A stretch of 64,000 nucleotides of DNA from GCA-003244245 sp050699875 (GCA_050699875.1 JBOHFX010000167.1:1-64000), one strand, 5' to 3'. Counted from the stretch's first letter, positions 16,687 to 26,404 are shown. A program made the numbers and translations. The notes: a model not told the origin generated them from the letters alone.

Positions 16687-18038
16687 CGAATTCGACAGGA
16701 GGAGCGGTGCCGGAGCGGACGCTCACCCCGGTGTTGACCCGGCGGTGGATGTCGCCGAAGTCGTGGACCCTTGACACCTACGCCCAGCTTGACGGCTACA
16801 CCGCGCTGCGCACGGCGCTGGCCGCGCACCCCGATCAGTTGATTCAGCTGATCAAAGACTCAGGCTTGCGGGGACGTGGCGGCGCCGGTTTCCCCACCGG
16901 CATGAAGTGGAGCTTCATCCCGCAGGCCAAACCGGGCGAGCAGCCCACTGGGCCGGCGGCCAAGCCCACCTACCTGGTGATCAACGCAGACGAGGGTGAG
17001 CCGGGCACCTGCAAAGATGTGCCGCTGATGATGGCCGACCCGCATTCGCTGGTCGAAGGCTGCATCATCACCAGCTATGCGGTCCGGGCTCACCGGTGCT
17101 TCATCTACGTTCGTGGCGAGGTGGTGCATTGCCTGCGCCGGGTGCAGAACGCGGTCAACGAAGCCTATGCCGCTGGCTATCTCGGCAGAAATATCCTCGA
17201 CTCCGGGTTTGACCTGGACATCGTGGTGCATGCGGGCGCCGGGGCCTACGAGGCCGGTGAAGAGACCGCGCTGCTGAACTCGCTGGAGGGCCGTCGGGCG
17301 GAGCCCCGGCTCAAGCCACCGTTCCCAGCGACCTCTGGGCTGTACGCTGCGCCCACGGTGGTGAACAACGTCGAGACCATCTGCAGCGTGCCCTACATCA
17401 TCAACGGCGGGACAGACTGGTTCCGCTCCATGGGCACCGAGAAATCGCCCGGCCCCAAGATTTACTCGATCTCCGGACATGTGCAGCGACCGGGCCAGTA
17501 CGAGGCACCGCTGGGCATCACGCTGCGCGAGTTGCTGGATATGGCAGGAGGGATGAAGGGCGGCCCGCTGAAATTCTGGACGCCGGGTGGCTCGTCAACC
17601 CCACTGCTCACCGCCGAGCACATGGACATACCCCTGCATTTTGAGGGGGCAACTGAGGCCGGATCCATGCTGGGCACCACTGCGGTCATGGTCTTCAACA
17701 ACACGGTGAGCGTGCCGTGGGCGGTGATGAAGTGGACCGAGTTCTACAAGCACGAATCCTGTGGTAAGTGCACCCCGTGCCGGGAGGGGACCTACTGGCT
17801 GACCCAGATCCTGCAGCGGATGGTGCGGCATGAGGGCACCCCGTCGGATGTGGACACCATGCTCGACGTCTGCGACAACATCCTGGGGCGGTCATTCTGC
17901 GCCCTCGGGGACGGTGCCGCCAGCCCGATCACCAGTGGTATCAAGTACTTCCGGCAGGAGTTCCTTGACCTGTGCGTCGAGCAGGACGGCTTCGGCAGAC
18001 GCGCTCAGCAGGCAAAGCTGGCAGGATCGCACCGATGA
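16683..18038 (+). CDS. nuoF: NADH-quinone oxidoreductase subunit F
   Basis: 451-residue NADH- and FMN-binding subunit with 4Fe-4S cluster N3. The FMN/NADH loop GRGGAGFPTG and the cluster motif SCGKCTPCREGT (near residue 360), plus the fourth cysteine about 46 residues later, are present. The GTG at 16683 overlaps the nuoE stop (GTGA). A second GTG at 16707 has AGGAGG four bases upstream and may be the real start; the choice changes only eight residues. Confidence 0.96.
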   Translation: MTNSTGGAVPERTLTPVLTRRWMSPKSWTLDTYAQLDGYTALRTALAAHPDQLIQLIKDSGLRGRGGAGFPTGMKWSFIPQAKPGEQPTGPAAKPTYLVINADEGEPGTCKDVPLMMADPHSLVEGCIITSYAVRAHRCFIYVRGEVVHCLRRVQNAVNEAYAAGYLGRNILDSGFDLDIVVHAGAGAYEAGEETALLNSLEGRRAEPRLKPPFPATSGLYAAPTVVNNVETICSVPYIINGGTDWFRSMGTEKSPGPKIYSISGHVQRPGQYEAPLGITLRELLDMAGGMKGGPLKFWTPGGSSTPLLTAEHMDIPLHFEGATEAGSMLGTTAVMVFNNTVSVPWAVMKWTEFYKHESCGKCTPCREGTYWLTQILQRMVRHEGTPSDVDTMLDVCDNILGRSFCALGDGAASPITSGIKYFRQEFLDLCVEQDGFGRRAQQAKLAGSHR

Positions 18039-20569
18039 CGCTGGCGAAGCAGGCCGCTGATTCTGCCGATGGCGGCGGCCCCCAGGCCGTCCCGGAGCGG
18101 CACGTCCGGCTGACTATCGATGGCCGCGAGGTCGACGCGCCCAAGGGCGAGCTGGTGATCCGAACATGCGAGCGCCTGGGCATCATCGTGCCACGGTTCT
18201 GCGACCACCCACTGCTCGACCCAGCAGGCGCCTGCCGGCAGTGCCTGGTCGAGGTGGAGATGGGTGGGCGCCCGATGCCCAAGCCGCAGACCAGCTGTAC
18301 TCTTACCGTGGCTGATGGCATGGTCGTCAAGACCCAGCACACCTCGGCAGTGGCGGATAAGGCTCAGCAGGGTGTGATGGAGCTGCTGCTGATCAATCAC
18401 CCGCTGGACTGCCCGGTCTGTGACAAGGGCGGCGAGTGCCCGCTGCAGAACCAAGCAATGTCCAATGGCCGGGCGGATTCCCGGTTCGTCGACACGAAAC
18501 GCACTTTTGCCAAACCGATTGCGATCTCCCGCCAGGTACTGCTGGACCGGGAGCGCTGCGTGCTGTGTGCGCGTTGCACCCGTTTCTCTGAGCAGATCGC
18601 CGGGGACGCGTTCATTGAGATGCTCGAGCGCGGTGCCGCCCAGCAGGTCGGAGTGGCGGCCCAGCAGCCGTTCCAGTCCTACTTCTCCGGCAACACCATT
18701 CAGGTCTGCCCGGTCGGTGCACTGACCAGTGCTGCCTACCGGTTCCGGTCGCGGCCCTTCGACCTCGTCTCCACCCGCGGAGTGTGCGAACACTGCGCGA
18801 GCGGCTGCGCGCAGCGCACCGACTGGCGGCGGGGCATCGTGCTGCGCCGCCTGGCCGGTCACGATCCGCAGGTCAACCAGGAGTGGAACTGCGACAAGGG
18901 TCGTTTCGCCTTCGCCTATGCCACCGCGCCGGACCGAATCACCCGGCCGCTGGTCCAGAACCCGGCCGGTGAGCTGGAGCCGGCATCGTGGACCGAGGCG
19001 CTGCAGGTCGCGGCCGAGGGGCTGCTCAGGAGCCGGGATCGCGGCGTCGGAGTGCTCACCGGCGGCCGGCTGACCGTCGAGGACGCCTACGCCTACGCGA
19101 AGTTCGCCCGGGTCGCGCTGGGCACCAACGACATCGACTTCCGCGCGCGTCCGCACTCGGCGGAGGAACTGGATTTCCTCGCTGCACATGTGGTCGGCGT
19201 CACCCCGGACACCGGCGGGGTCACTTACGACGACCTCAGCGCGGCCCCCGCGGTGCTCTGCGTGGCTTTCGAGCCGGAAGAGGAGTCACCGATCGTCTAC
19301 CTGCGGCTGCGCCGCGCTGCCCGTGACCGCCGCATGCCGGTGTGGCACCTCAGCCAGTTCACGACTCCCGCGGTGCGCCGGACTCTCGGCACGCTGCTGC
19401 GGGTGGTGCCCGGTGGTGAACCAGAGGCGCTGGACACCTTGGGTGATCCGGCGCGCGAGGAGCTGTCCGCGCCGGGGGCGGTGCTGCTGGTCGGCGAGCG
19501 CGCCGCCGAGGTGCCCGGATTGTTCTCCGCGGTGGCCCGGTTGGCCGTGGACACCGGCGCCCGGTTGGTCTGGGTCCCGCGGCGGGCCGGCGAACGGGGG
19601 GCTCTGGACGCCGGCGCGGTGCCGACACTGCTACCCGGCGGCCGGCCGGTGACCGACCCGGTGGCCCGCGGGGAGGTCGAAAACGCGTGGGGTGTGACGC
19701 TGCCGAGCCGGCCCGGGCGGGACACCGCCGGGATCGTCGCCGCCGCGGCGGCCGGGGAGTTAGACGGCCTGGTCATCGCCGGTGTGGATCCCGCCGATCT
19801 GCCTGACCCCCGGTTGGCCGAGCAGGCGCTGAACCGGGCCGGGTTCGTGGTGAGCCTGGAGATGCGGTCGTCGCCGGCGACCCGGGCGGCCAACGTCGTG
19901 CTGCCGATCGCCTCCGCGCTGGAGAAGGCCGGCAGCTACCTCGACTGGGAGGGCCGCCGCCGCGAGTTCGGCACCACGATCACTTCCGGCAGTAGTGTCG
20001 CCCGCGCGGCACTGCCAGACTGCCGCGTGCTGGACAGCCTTGCCGTTGAGATGGACGTCGACCTGTTCACCCAGACCCCAGCGTCGGCGTGGGCCGGTTT
20101 CGCCGCGCTCGGCCCGTACGGCGACCTCAACAGGAACCCTGGCCGGGAATTCCCGCAAGTGTCCGCAGCGCCGGTTCCGGAGGTCGGCGGGGGGAAGGCT
20201 TTGCTGGCCACCTGGCGCCAACTGCTGGACAACGGGTCAATGCAGGACGGCGAGCCTAACCTGGCCGGCACGGCCCGGCCCGCTGTCGCGTTGCTGTCCG
20301 AGGCCACCGCAGGTGACCTCGGGGTGCACATCGGTGGAGAGGTCACGGTGTCCACTCCACTGGGTTCGGTGACGTTGCCGGCGGCGGCCGGCGACCTGCC
20401 TGCCGGCGTGGTGTGGGTCCCAGGTAACTCCGGAGCCGCTACCGTCCGGCGCAGCCTCGGCGTCGGGCACGGTGCCGTGGTCACCGTGAAAAGCGGTAAC
20501 GGCACTGTGACTGACAACCCAGGAACCCACGAGCCGGTAACCGGAAGGGCGCGGGGAGGCCGGTCATGA
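18035..20569 (+). CDS. nuoG: NADH-quinone oxidoreductase subunit G
   Basis: 844-residue iron-sulfur subunit. N-terminal 2Fe-2S ligands sit in FCDHPLLDPAGACRQC, followed by the His-ligated cluster in HPLDCPVCDKGGECPLQ, then RCVLCARCTRF and CEHCASGC for the additional clusters. The C-terminal two thirds is a degenerate molybdopterin-oxidoreductase fold. ATG overlaps the nuoF stop (ATGA). A normal actinobacterial length. Confidence 0.96.
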   Translation: MTLAKQAADSADGGGPQAVPERHVRLTIDGREVDAPKGELVIRTCERLGIIVPRFCDHPLLDPAGACRQCLVEVEMGGRPMPKPQTSCTLTVADGMVVKTQHTSAVADKAQQGVMELLLINHPLDCPVCDKGGECPLQNQAMSNGRADSRFVDTKRTFAKPIAISRQVLLDRERCVLCARCTRFSEQIAGDAFIEMLERGAAQQVGVAAQQPFQSYFSGNTIQVCPVGALTSAAYRFRSRPFDLVSTRGVCEHCASGCAQRTDWRRGIVLRRLAGHDPQVNQEWNCDKGRFAFAYATAPDRITRPLVQNPAGELEPASWTEALQVAAEGLLRSRDRGVGVLTGGRLTVEDAYAYAKFARVALGTNDIDFRARPHSAEELDFLAAHVVGVTPDTGGVTYDDLSAAPAVLCVAFEPEEESPIVYLRLRRAARDRRMPVWHLSQFTTPAVRRTLGTLLRVVPGGEPEALDTLGDPAREELSAPGAVLLVGERAAEVPGLFSAVARLAVDTGARLVWVPRRAGERGALDAGAVPTLLPGGRPVTDPVARGEVENAWGVTLPSRPGRDTAGIVAAAAAGELDGLVIAGVDPADLPDPRLAEQALNRAGFVVSLEMRSSPATRAANVVLPIASALEKAGSYLDWEGRRREFGTTITSGSSVARAALPDCRVLDSLAVEMDVDLFTQTPASAWAGFAALGPYGDLNRNPGREFPQVSAAPVPEVGGGKALLATWRQLLDNGSMQDGEPNLAGTARPAVALLSEATAGDLGVHIGGEVTVSTPLGSVTLPAAAGDLPAGVVWVPGNSGAATVRRSLGVGHGAVVTVKSGNGTVTDNPGTHEPVTGRARGGRS

Positions 20570-21915
20570 CACCTACAGAGGCGCTGCTAGCCGACGACCC
20601 GTTGTGGCTCATCGTGCTGAAGGTTGTCGTGATCTTTGTGTTCCTCATGGTCATGACGTTGTTCATGATCTGGCTGGAGCGCCGCGTGGTCGGCCGTATG
20701 CAGCACCGGCCGGGCCCCAACCGGGTCGGGCCGTTCGGGTTGCTGCAGTCCCTGGCCGATGGGCTCAAGCTGGCTTTCAAGGAGGACATCCAGCCGGTGT
20801 TGGCCGACCGCTGGGTGTACGTGCTGGCCCCGGTGATTTCGACGGTCACGGCGTTCACGGCGTTCTCCGTGATTCCGCTCGGTGGGGAGGTATCGATCTT
20901 CGGAGAGCGGACCGTGCTGCAGGTCACCGACCTGCCGGTCGGCGTGCTGGTGGTGCTGGCCGCTTCCTCGCTGGGGGTCTACGGGCTCGTGCTGTCTGGT
21001 TGGGCGTCGGGCTCGCCGTACCCGTTGCTGGGCTCGCTTCGGTCGGCCGCGCAGGTGATTTCGTATGAGATCGCCCTCGGGATGTCGATCGTCGCGGTGA
21101 TCCTGTACGCGGGTTCACTGTCCACGGCCGACATCGTGGAGGCCCAGTCGCAACAGTGGTGGTTCGTCTTCCTGCTGTTCCCCAGCTTTGCGGTGTTCGT
21201 CGTCGCGATGGTGGGCGAGACCAACCGCGCTCCCTTCGACCTGCCCGAGGCGGAATCGGAACTGGTCGGTGGGTTCCACACCGAGTACTCATCGCTGAAG
21301 TTCGCGCTGTTCTTCCTCGCCGAGTACGTCAACATGGTCACGGTTTCGGCGATGGCGACCACCCTGTTCCTCGGCGGTTGGCACGCCCCCTGGCCGCTGG
21401 CCGGTGGACCGCTCGACAGCGGCTGGTGGGGGCCCTTGTGGTTCATCGGCAAGACGCTGGCATTCCTGTTCGTGTTTATCTGGCTGCGTGGCACCCTGCC
21501 GCGGCTGCGTTACGACCAGTTCATGGCGTTGGGTTGGAAGGTGCTGGTGCCGGTCAGCCTCGTCTGGATCGTGCTGGTTGCCGGTGCCAGGGCGCTGCGT
21601 GGCGCTGACATCACGCCGACCCAGATCCTCGTGGTGGGCGGCATCGTGCTGGCCATGCTGGTGGTCGTCGCTTTCCTGCTTCCGCAGGGTTCTGCCCAGG
21701 GCGATTCCGCCCAGAACGGTCCGGTGCAGAGCGGTCCCGGGCGGGTGCCGACCGCAGGTTCGGACTACCCGGTACCCCCGCTGGACCTGGTGGTGCCGCC
21801 ACCACCGCCCCGGCGCCCAGTGGCGAGTGCTTCCGGGGTGAGTACGACCCTGTCGGGCAATGGCGGGTCAGCAGGGTCATCGGCGAAGCAGGAGGACGGT
21901 CATGGGACTGCTTGA
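20566..21915 (+). CDS. nuoH: NADH-quinone oxidoreductase subunit H
   Basis: 449-residue membrane subunit joining the quinone site to the proton-pumping arm. LERRVVGRMQHRPGPNRVGPFG, split here as LERRVVGRMQ and HRPGPNRVGP, and ETNRAPFDLPEAESELVGGF are invariant motifs, both intact. The last 80 residues are a Pro/Gly/Ser-rich tail beyond the normal end. The ATG overlaps the nuoG stop. Confidence 0.96.
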   Translation: MTPTEALLADDPLWLIVLKVVVIFVFLMVMTLFMIWLERRVVGRMQHRPGPNRVGPFGLLQSLADGLKLAFKEDIQPVLADRWVYVLAPVISTVTAFTAFSVIPLGGEVSIFGERTVLQVTDLPVGVLVVLAASSLGVYGLVLSGWASGSPYPLLGSLRSAAQVISYEIALGMSIVAVILYAGSLSTADIVEAQSQQWWFVFLLFPSFAVFVVAMVGETNRAPFDLPEAESELVGGFHTEYSSLKFALFFLAEYVNMVTVSAMATTLFLGGWHAPWPLAGGPLDSGWWGPLWFIGKTLAFLFVFIWLRGTLPRLRYDQFMALGWKVLVPVSLVWIVLVAGARALRGADITPTQILVVGGIVLAMLVVVAFLLPQGSAQGDSAQNGPVQSGPGRVPTAGSDYPVPPLDLVVPPPPPRRPVASASGVSTTLSGNGGSAGSSAKQEDGHGTA

Positions 21916-22441
21916 TCCGGTCAAGGGTTTCGGGGTCACCTTCTCCACGATGTTCAAGAAGGTCGTGACCGAGGAGTACCCCGAGGTCAAAAAGATCCCT
22001 GCGCCGCGTTTCCACGGCAAGCACCAGCTCAACCGGCACCCCGACGGGCTGGAAAAATGCGTCGGCTGCGAGCTGTGCGCCTGGGCCTGCCCGGCCGACG
22101 CGATCTACGTCGAAGGCGGGGACAACACCGAGGAGGCCCGCTACTCGCCCGGGGAGCGCTACGGCGAGATCTATCAGATCAACTATCTGCGGTGCATCAA
22201 TTGCGGCCTGTGCATCGAGGCCTGCCCAACCCGCGCTCTGACGATGACCAACGAATACGAGGTGGCTGACGACAACCGCCGAGACCTGATCTACACCAAG
22301 GAAGACCTGCTCGCGCCGCTGCTGCCTGGGATGGAGCAGCCCCCGCACCCGATGCGGCTGGGTGACACGGAGAAGGACTACTACGTGCAAGGTCCGACCT
22401 TGGAACGGCGTTCGGGTGCGGTGGGCGAGGAAGAGCGGTGA
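21902..22441 (+). CDS. nuoI: NADH-quinone oxidoreductase subunit I
   Basis: 179-residue ferredoxin-like subunit with clusters N6a and N6b. Two complete CxxCxxCxxxCP motifs are visible: C53, C56, C59, C63 and C98, C101, C104, C108. ATG 21902 lies inside the end of nuoH, with AGGAGG just upstream. Confidence 0.97.
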   Translation: MGLLDPVKGFGVTFSTMFKKVVTEEYPEVKKIPAPRFHGKHQLNRHPDGLEKCVGCELCAWACPADAIYVEGGDNTEEARYSPGERYGEIYQINYLRCINCGLCIEACPTRALTMTNEYEVADDNRRDLIYTKEDLLAPLLPGMEQPPHPMRLGDTEKDYYVQGPTLERRSGAVGEEER

Positions 22442-23313
22442 ACCCGCTGACTGTCGTGCTGGCGCAGCCAGTCCCCCCCGTACCGGTCGACACTATCGGC
22501 CTCGGGGAGACCATCGCGTTCTGGATCCTGGGTCCGCTCGCGCTGGCCGGTGGGCTGGGGATGGTCTTCGCACGCAATGCGGTGCACTCGGCACTGTGGC
22601 TGGCGCAGTCCATGCTGTGCCTGGGTGCGCTGTACATGGTCCAGCAGGCGCCGTTCTTGGGTTTCGTGCAGATCATCGTCTACACCGGCGCGATCATGAT
22701 GCTGTTCCTGTTCGTGCTGATGCTGGTAGGAAGGGAGAGCGTCGACTCGGTGGTCGAGGTGCTGCGCGGTCAGCGGGTTGCGGCCGCACTGGGCGGGATC
22801 GGGTTGGCAGTGCTGCTGGTGGCGATGCTGGGCCGGGCCTTCACCGGGGTCACCGCCGCCGGGCTGGCCACGGTCAACACCACCGGCGGTGGCAACGTCG
22901 CCAATATCGGTCGCATCCTGTTCACCGACTACCTGTTCCCTTTCGAGCTCACCTCCGCGTTGCTGATCACCGCCGCGGTCGGCGCGATGGTGCTGACCTT
23001 CACCGAGCGTGCCAAGCAGGGCAGGTTGACCCAACGCGAGCGGGTAGAGGCCCGGCTCCGCGGTCCGCGTCCGTCACCGCTGCCTGGCCCCGGGGTGTTC
23101 GCCACCATCAACTCGGTGGCCACCCCGGCACTGTTGCCGGACGGATCGGTGGCTCCCGAGTCGATGTCCGAGCTGCTCGATTCCACCGCCCGCGAGCGAC
23201 TGGACGATGACCGTCGCAGCGTTGCCGGCGCCGGCACGGAACCTGACGCTCGCGCCCTGCGCGGGCCGGTGCCGATCACCGCGCCTGAGGAGGGGGACGG
23301 ACAGCAGAAATGA
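22438..23313 (+). CDS. nuoJ: NADH-quinone oxidoreductase subunit J
   Basis: 291-residue membrane subunit with five hydrophobic segments. QIIVYTGAIMMLFLFVLM is the conserved third-helix region that contains the pi-bulge. A polar C-terminal extension of about 90 residues follows the last membrane segment. The GTG overlaps the nuoI stop (GTGA). Confidence 0.95.
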   Translation: MNPLTVVLAQPVPPVPVDTIGLGETIAFWILGPLALAGGLGMVFARNAVHSALWLAQSMLCLGALYMVQQAPFLGFVQIIVYTGAIMMLFLFVLMLVGRESVDSVVEVLRGQRVAAALGGIGLAVLLVAMLGRAFTGVTAAGLATVNTTGGGNVANIGRILFTDYLFPFELTSALLITAAVGAMVLTFTERAKQGRLTQRERVEARLRGPRPSPLPGPGVFATINSVATPALLPDGSVAPESMSELLDSTARERLDDDRRSVAGAGTEPDARALRGPVPITAPEEGDGQQK

Positions 23314-23609
23314 CCCCGACGTACTACCTGCTGTTGTCGGCGCTGCTGTTCACCATCGGCGCGGTCGGCGTGCTGGTGCGCCGTAACGCCGTCGTGGTGT
23401 TCATGTGCATCGAGCTGATGCTCAACGCGGTGAACCTGACCCTGATCACCTTCTCCAGGATCAACGGCACCCTGGACGGGCAGATCATGGCGTTCTTCGT
23501 GATGGTGGTGGCCGCCGCCGAGGTGGTGGTAGGCCTGGCCATCATCATGGCGATCTTCAAGACGCGCCGCTCGGCCTCGGTCGACGAAGCGAACCTGCTC
23601 AAGTACTGA
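23310..23609 (+). CDS. nuoK: NADH-quinone oxidoreductase subunit K
   Basis: 99-residue three-helix membrane subunit. The two buried glutamates of the proton path appear in MCIELMLNAVNL and AAAEVVVGLAI. The ATG overlaps the nuoJ stop. This is the last gene before the operon is interrupted: nuoL begins 4.6 kb further on rather than immediately. Confidence 0.96.
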   Translation: MTPTYYLLLSALLFTIGAVGVLVRRNAVVVFMCIELMLNAVNLTLITFSRINGTLDGQIMAFFVMVVAAAEVVVGLAIIMAIFKTRRSASVDEANLLKY

Positions 23610-23809
23610 AAGTCAGCTGCAGGCGATTTGTGCGCTCTCCCGACGGCTGTCACGTATCGACCCGGAGCGGGGCATGCCGTTTCGTCATTCTCTCAGGACT
23701 ACTGCTCGCTGCGTGCGCGAGGACGCTCCCTGCCCGGTGGGGGAACCCGCCGAAGACGGGCACGTCACCGGGCAGTATCGGATGCCACCCCGGCTCGTAC
23801 TGTTGGTGT

Positions 23810-23980
23810 GACGCGGGCAATCCGTGTCAGTCCCTGATTCGGTCATGTGCTCGCCCCGCCCCCGCCAACCAGCACGACTGGGCCGAGATCGCCAAAGCTC
23901 TGAACACAAACCCTGACGAGGCACGCCTACGATTCGACCTCGACTCGCCTATCGCCGATGGCAGGTGGCCTTACATCTGA
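23810..23980 (+). pseudogene. Remnant of a helix-turn-helix-like C-terminus
   Basis: The plus frame ending at 23980 reads HDWAEIAKALNTNPDEARLRFD, followed by DSPIADGRWPYI. This looks like the tail of a small actinobacterial DNA-binding-type protein (WaeIAkaL...deAr.RF). No start or upstream domain can be found, so I read it as a fragment. It lies about 200 bases after nuoK. Family name not assigned. Confidence 0.35.
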
Positions 23981-24280
23981 TCCTCCCTACGTCAAACGTC
24001 AGCGGAACACTCCGAGGCCCGCTAGGCTCGGTTCGCGACACCAACCGGGCGCCGCACACACAAGCAAGGTGTGCATCAAACCCGGGACGCTTCAGCCCGC
24101 CGTGCACCTCGACCTGTGGCTCGCCACGACCAACGGCGCCAGCTTCGGCCGACTCTCCGTAGGGTCCGCAGACAGCGCCTATGGCCTGGTCAACCCCGCA
24201 AGGCGGTGGGCCGGTGCGACCCTGTACGACGGCGGATCCATCGCCTACCTCGCCCGCTCGGCCGGCCACGACGAAGCGAT
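23981..24280. other. Decayed DNA without a recognised gene
   Basis: The plus frame starting near 23958 runs through with a partly protein-like reading (LWLATTNGASFGRLSVG, LYDGGSIAYLARSAGHDEA) that I could not assign. It may be another gene fragment joined to the nuoL relic. Confidence 0.35.
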
Positions 24281-24384
24281 TGGGCTGCGCGACGGTGCTC
24301 ATGTCCTTCGTCTACGGCGTGGTGCTGTTCTCGCAGTGGCCGGGGTTCGGCGCCGCCGAACGGACCCGGGAGCTCAGCGCCGGC
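24281..24384 (+). pseudogene. Truncated nuoL relic
   Basis: These 104 bases align without gaps to 28324-28427 inside the intact nuoL, with about 84% identity by my count. The reading LGCATVLMSFVYGVVLFS and ERTRELS corresponds to LGCATVLASFVYGVVLFS and ERTRELS of NuoL. Homology stops abruptly on both sides and mismatches include replacements, so it derives from a diverged nuoL rather than a recent copy of the neighbour. Confidence 0.75.
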
Positions 24385-24604
24385 GAGATCCGCCTGCTCG
24401 GCTATCCGGCCCGCTGCTCAGCGATCACCCGTGGCTGTTGGATCACAACCGACTCTAGCTCGCGGACACGCGCGACTAACCGTTTCGACCAACGCCTCCA
24501 ACGATCCGGAATCCGACACATTGATATCATCCCGGGATACGCCTCAGCGCGGGTAGCGACACACACGACCAACCAGCTGAACGGCTACCTGTGTCCTGCT
24601 GGTC

Positions 24605-25228
24605 CTAAGCCGATGCGCGTGTCCAGCCCACTGCGATCGTGTTGACTGATGGTGCGTCGGGTAACTCCTCCCGAAGCGTTGACGGGACGTACCAAGAGAC
24701 GTTAAGAACAGCCGCCTGTACCTCTTTTCCAAGCTCGAACGATACATTACAAAAAGTGCCTGTAAGACTGATTTTACACGGCGGCATGCGGCGATCAGGA
24801 GCGACTACCTCACATTTCTGCACGGCAGGTTCTTGGACTGGAACACCGTTGCCATCAAGAGGTCGAGTGAAGTATCTCAGTTCAACTGCATACGGCGCTG
24901 CCGCTGTTTCAATGCGAATGTCTGTTTTGTCAAAATTTACTTTCGGCCACCGTAAGGGCTCAGTGTAAATATAGCGCTCATACTTGCCATCTGATATCCA
25001 ATCTCGATAAATTGTAACACCTGGCGTGCCCTTCATCGTTATTTCTGGTGGTTTGCCAGGTGGAGGATCGACCTTTCTCATTTCGACTGTTTCACTACTG
25101 CCGCCACCAGCATCACTTGCAGCTTGAGCGCTAACGTCAGAAGCATTATTCGCACCGCAGCCACTAGAAACTAGTAGACTAAAGAATAGGGCGCCTGCTA
25201 CCATGTAGAGGTGTCGTCGAGAAATCAT
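24605..25228 (-). CDS. Putative lipoprotein of unknown function
   Basis: 207-residue exported protein. MISRRHLYMVAGALFFSLL then VSSGC is a signal peptide with a lipobox-like cleavage site (atypical serine at -3), so it is probably lipid-anchored on the outer face of the membrane. The mature part is Pro/Lys-rich and then beta-strand-like (TPGVTIYRDWISDGKYERYIY), with cysteines that could form disulfides. ATG 25228 is preferred over the upstream TTG because GAGGATA lies eight bases before it. Base composition is clearly lower in GC than the nuo genes, a sign of transfer. It is divergent from the next gene by 32 bases. Confidence 0.65.
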   Translation of the reverse strand: MISRRHLYMVAGALFFSLLVSSGCGANNASDVSAQAASDAGGGSSETVEMRKVDPPPGKPPEITMKGTPGVTIYRDWISDGKYERYIYTEPLRWPKVNFDKTDIRIETAAAPYAVELRYFTRPLDGNGVPVQEPAVQKCEVVAPDRRMPPCKISLTGTFCNVSFELGKEVQAAVLNVSWYVPSTLREELPDAPSVNTIAVGWTRASA

Positions 25229-25260
25229 TGGCAGTATCCTCAAGCGAAAGTTGGTGGCGT

Positions 25261-25623
25261 ATGGAAAGTCTTGTTGTCACACTTCCAATCAGCGGCTATC
25301 AGTTCCGAGAGCTCTCAGAGTGTGAGCTTGAGTTGACGTTGCCTAGCTGTTCACCTGATGTAATTGAGACGCACGGACTAGGATTGGAAGGCCTCAGCAG
25401 AAGATACAATAAGCGCAGTTCGATCGCAGTTTTGTACGGCGCACTTCAGGATGGATTGCTCCCGCAGGTGACAGGTTTAACGAGGAAAAGTGGCCGGTCG
25501 CTGTCGATTACATTAGTACGTGTTGGGGACAGTCACTGGGCTGCGGAGCTGGAGGGAGCGTTCAATCAAGTCCAGGTTCTGTATCGGGACAAGCTCTGGA
25601 CCGAAGAGCTTCCTCCAGCCTAG
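25261..25623 (+). CDS. Hypothetical 120-residue protein
   Basis: Unrecognised small soluble protein beginning MESLVVTLPISGYQFRE. No signal peptide, membrane segment or known motif. It has low-GC codon use like the flanking exported genes and is divergent from the lipoprotein gene, with start codons only 32 bases apart, so both promoters must overlap the coding starts. The frame can extend upstream to 25228. A partner or immunity-type role beside the exported proteins is speculation. Confidence 0.5.
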   Translation: MESLVVTLPISGYQFRELSECELELTLPSCSPDVIETHGLGLEGLSRRYNKRSSIAVLYGALQDGLLPQVTGLTRKSGRSLSITLVRVGDSHWAAELEGAFNQVQVLYRDKLWTEELPPA

Positions 25624-25641
25624 CCTCAACTGTCGAAGTGC

Positions 25642-26208
25642 TCAGCAGTAGAATCGATTTGACTGACGGGTGTCTCCCGTATATGTCGTACCGCCATCCC
25701 ACGCCTCATGGTACCCGTTAGTTTCGTAAGTGTAGGTTCCCACGCCATAGCACCACCACCGAGCCACAGCATCGTAGCTGGTAGTTGAGAAATTGCGGGA
25801 ACTCGACCCCGAAGCTAGGTACTCGGCCCCATACCAACGGCCTCGATACATTGAGTTCCAGACGCTAACCCGAGGAAGCTGAACGTTGCACCGCGTCCTA
25901 GAATGCGTACTCGCATCACCATTAGATTTGTGAGGGTAATCCGTTTGTCCGTAGCACCCGTATGGGTTTGGTGCTATCTGTTGAGTGGTCACGTCACCGC
26001 CTGACGACGAACCACCGCTAAGCTGCGTCCTCGCGACTCCGCCCGGTGTGCGCCTGTCAGGGTTATCGATACGACCGTTGGGTGCATACTTGACGTCCCC
26101 ACCTGGCGGCGGCGGTGGGGGTGTTGGGGTTGCCGCCTGCGCAACACTCCCAGAGATTGCAAATGTGATGACGATTAACGCGATTATCGTTGTTATACGC
26201 TTGAACAT
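25642..26208 (-). CDS. Secreted protein of unknown function
   Basis: 188 residues with a clear Sec signal peptide (MFKRITTIIALIVITFAIS, cleavage predicted after AQA), then a run of prolines and a small-residue linker. The C-terminal 100 residues are rich in Tyr, Trp, Gly, Ser and Asn with spaced cysteines (YGCYGQTDY, ARWWCYG, final FYC), suggesting a disulfide-stabilised extracellular fold. The ATG at 26208 follows GGGGAG. It ends 18 bases from the convergent 120-residue gene. Low GC points to transfer. No family recognised. Confidence 0.6.
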   Translation of the reverse strand: MFKRITTIIALIVITFAISGSVAQAATPTPPPPPPGGDVKYAPNGRIDNPDRRTPGGVARTQLSGGSSSGGDVTTQQIAPNPYGCYGQTDYPHKSNGDASTHSRTRCNVQLPRVSVWNSMYRGRWYGAEYLASGSSSRNFSTTSYDAVARWWCYGVGTYTYETNGYHEAWDGGTTYTGDTRQSNRFYC

Positions 26209-26404
26209 GCGTACTCCCCTGTCGTCGACATTGATCACGCGGGCAATGTCGAGCTGGTGCCTGACTCCGTGTACCGTGGGCTCCAAAATTGAACGCGACA
26301 AACCGTGCAAATGAGCAGTGGATGGCGACAGATCTCACTGTGGATGGCTGAACGTCATACCCTCGACGCTTTGGCTCGCGGCGGACTTGGTCTAGTGCCT
26401 CAGT

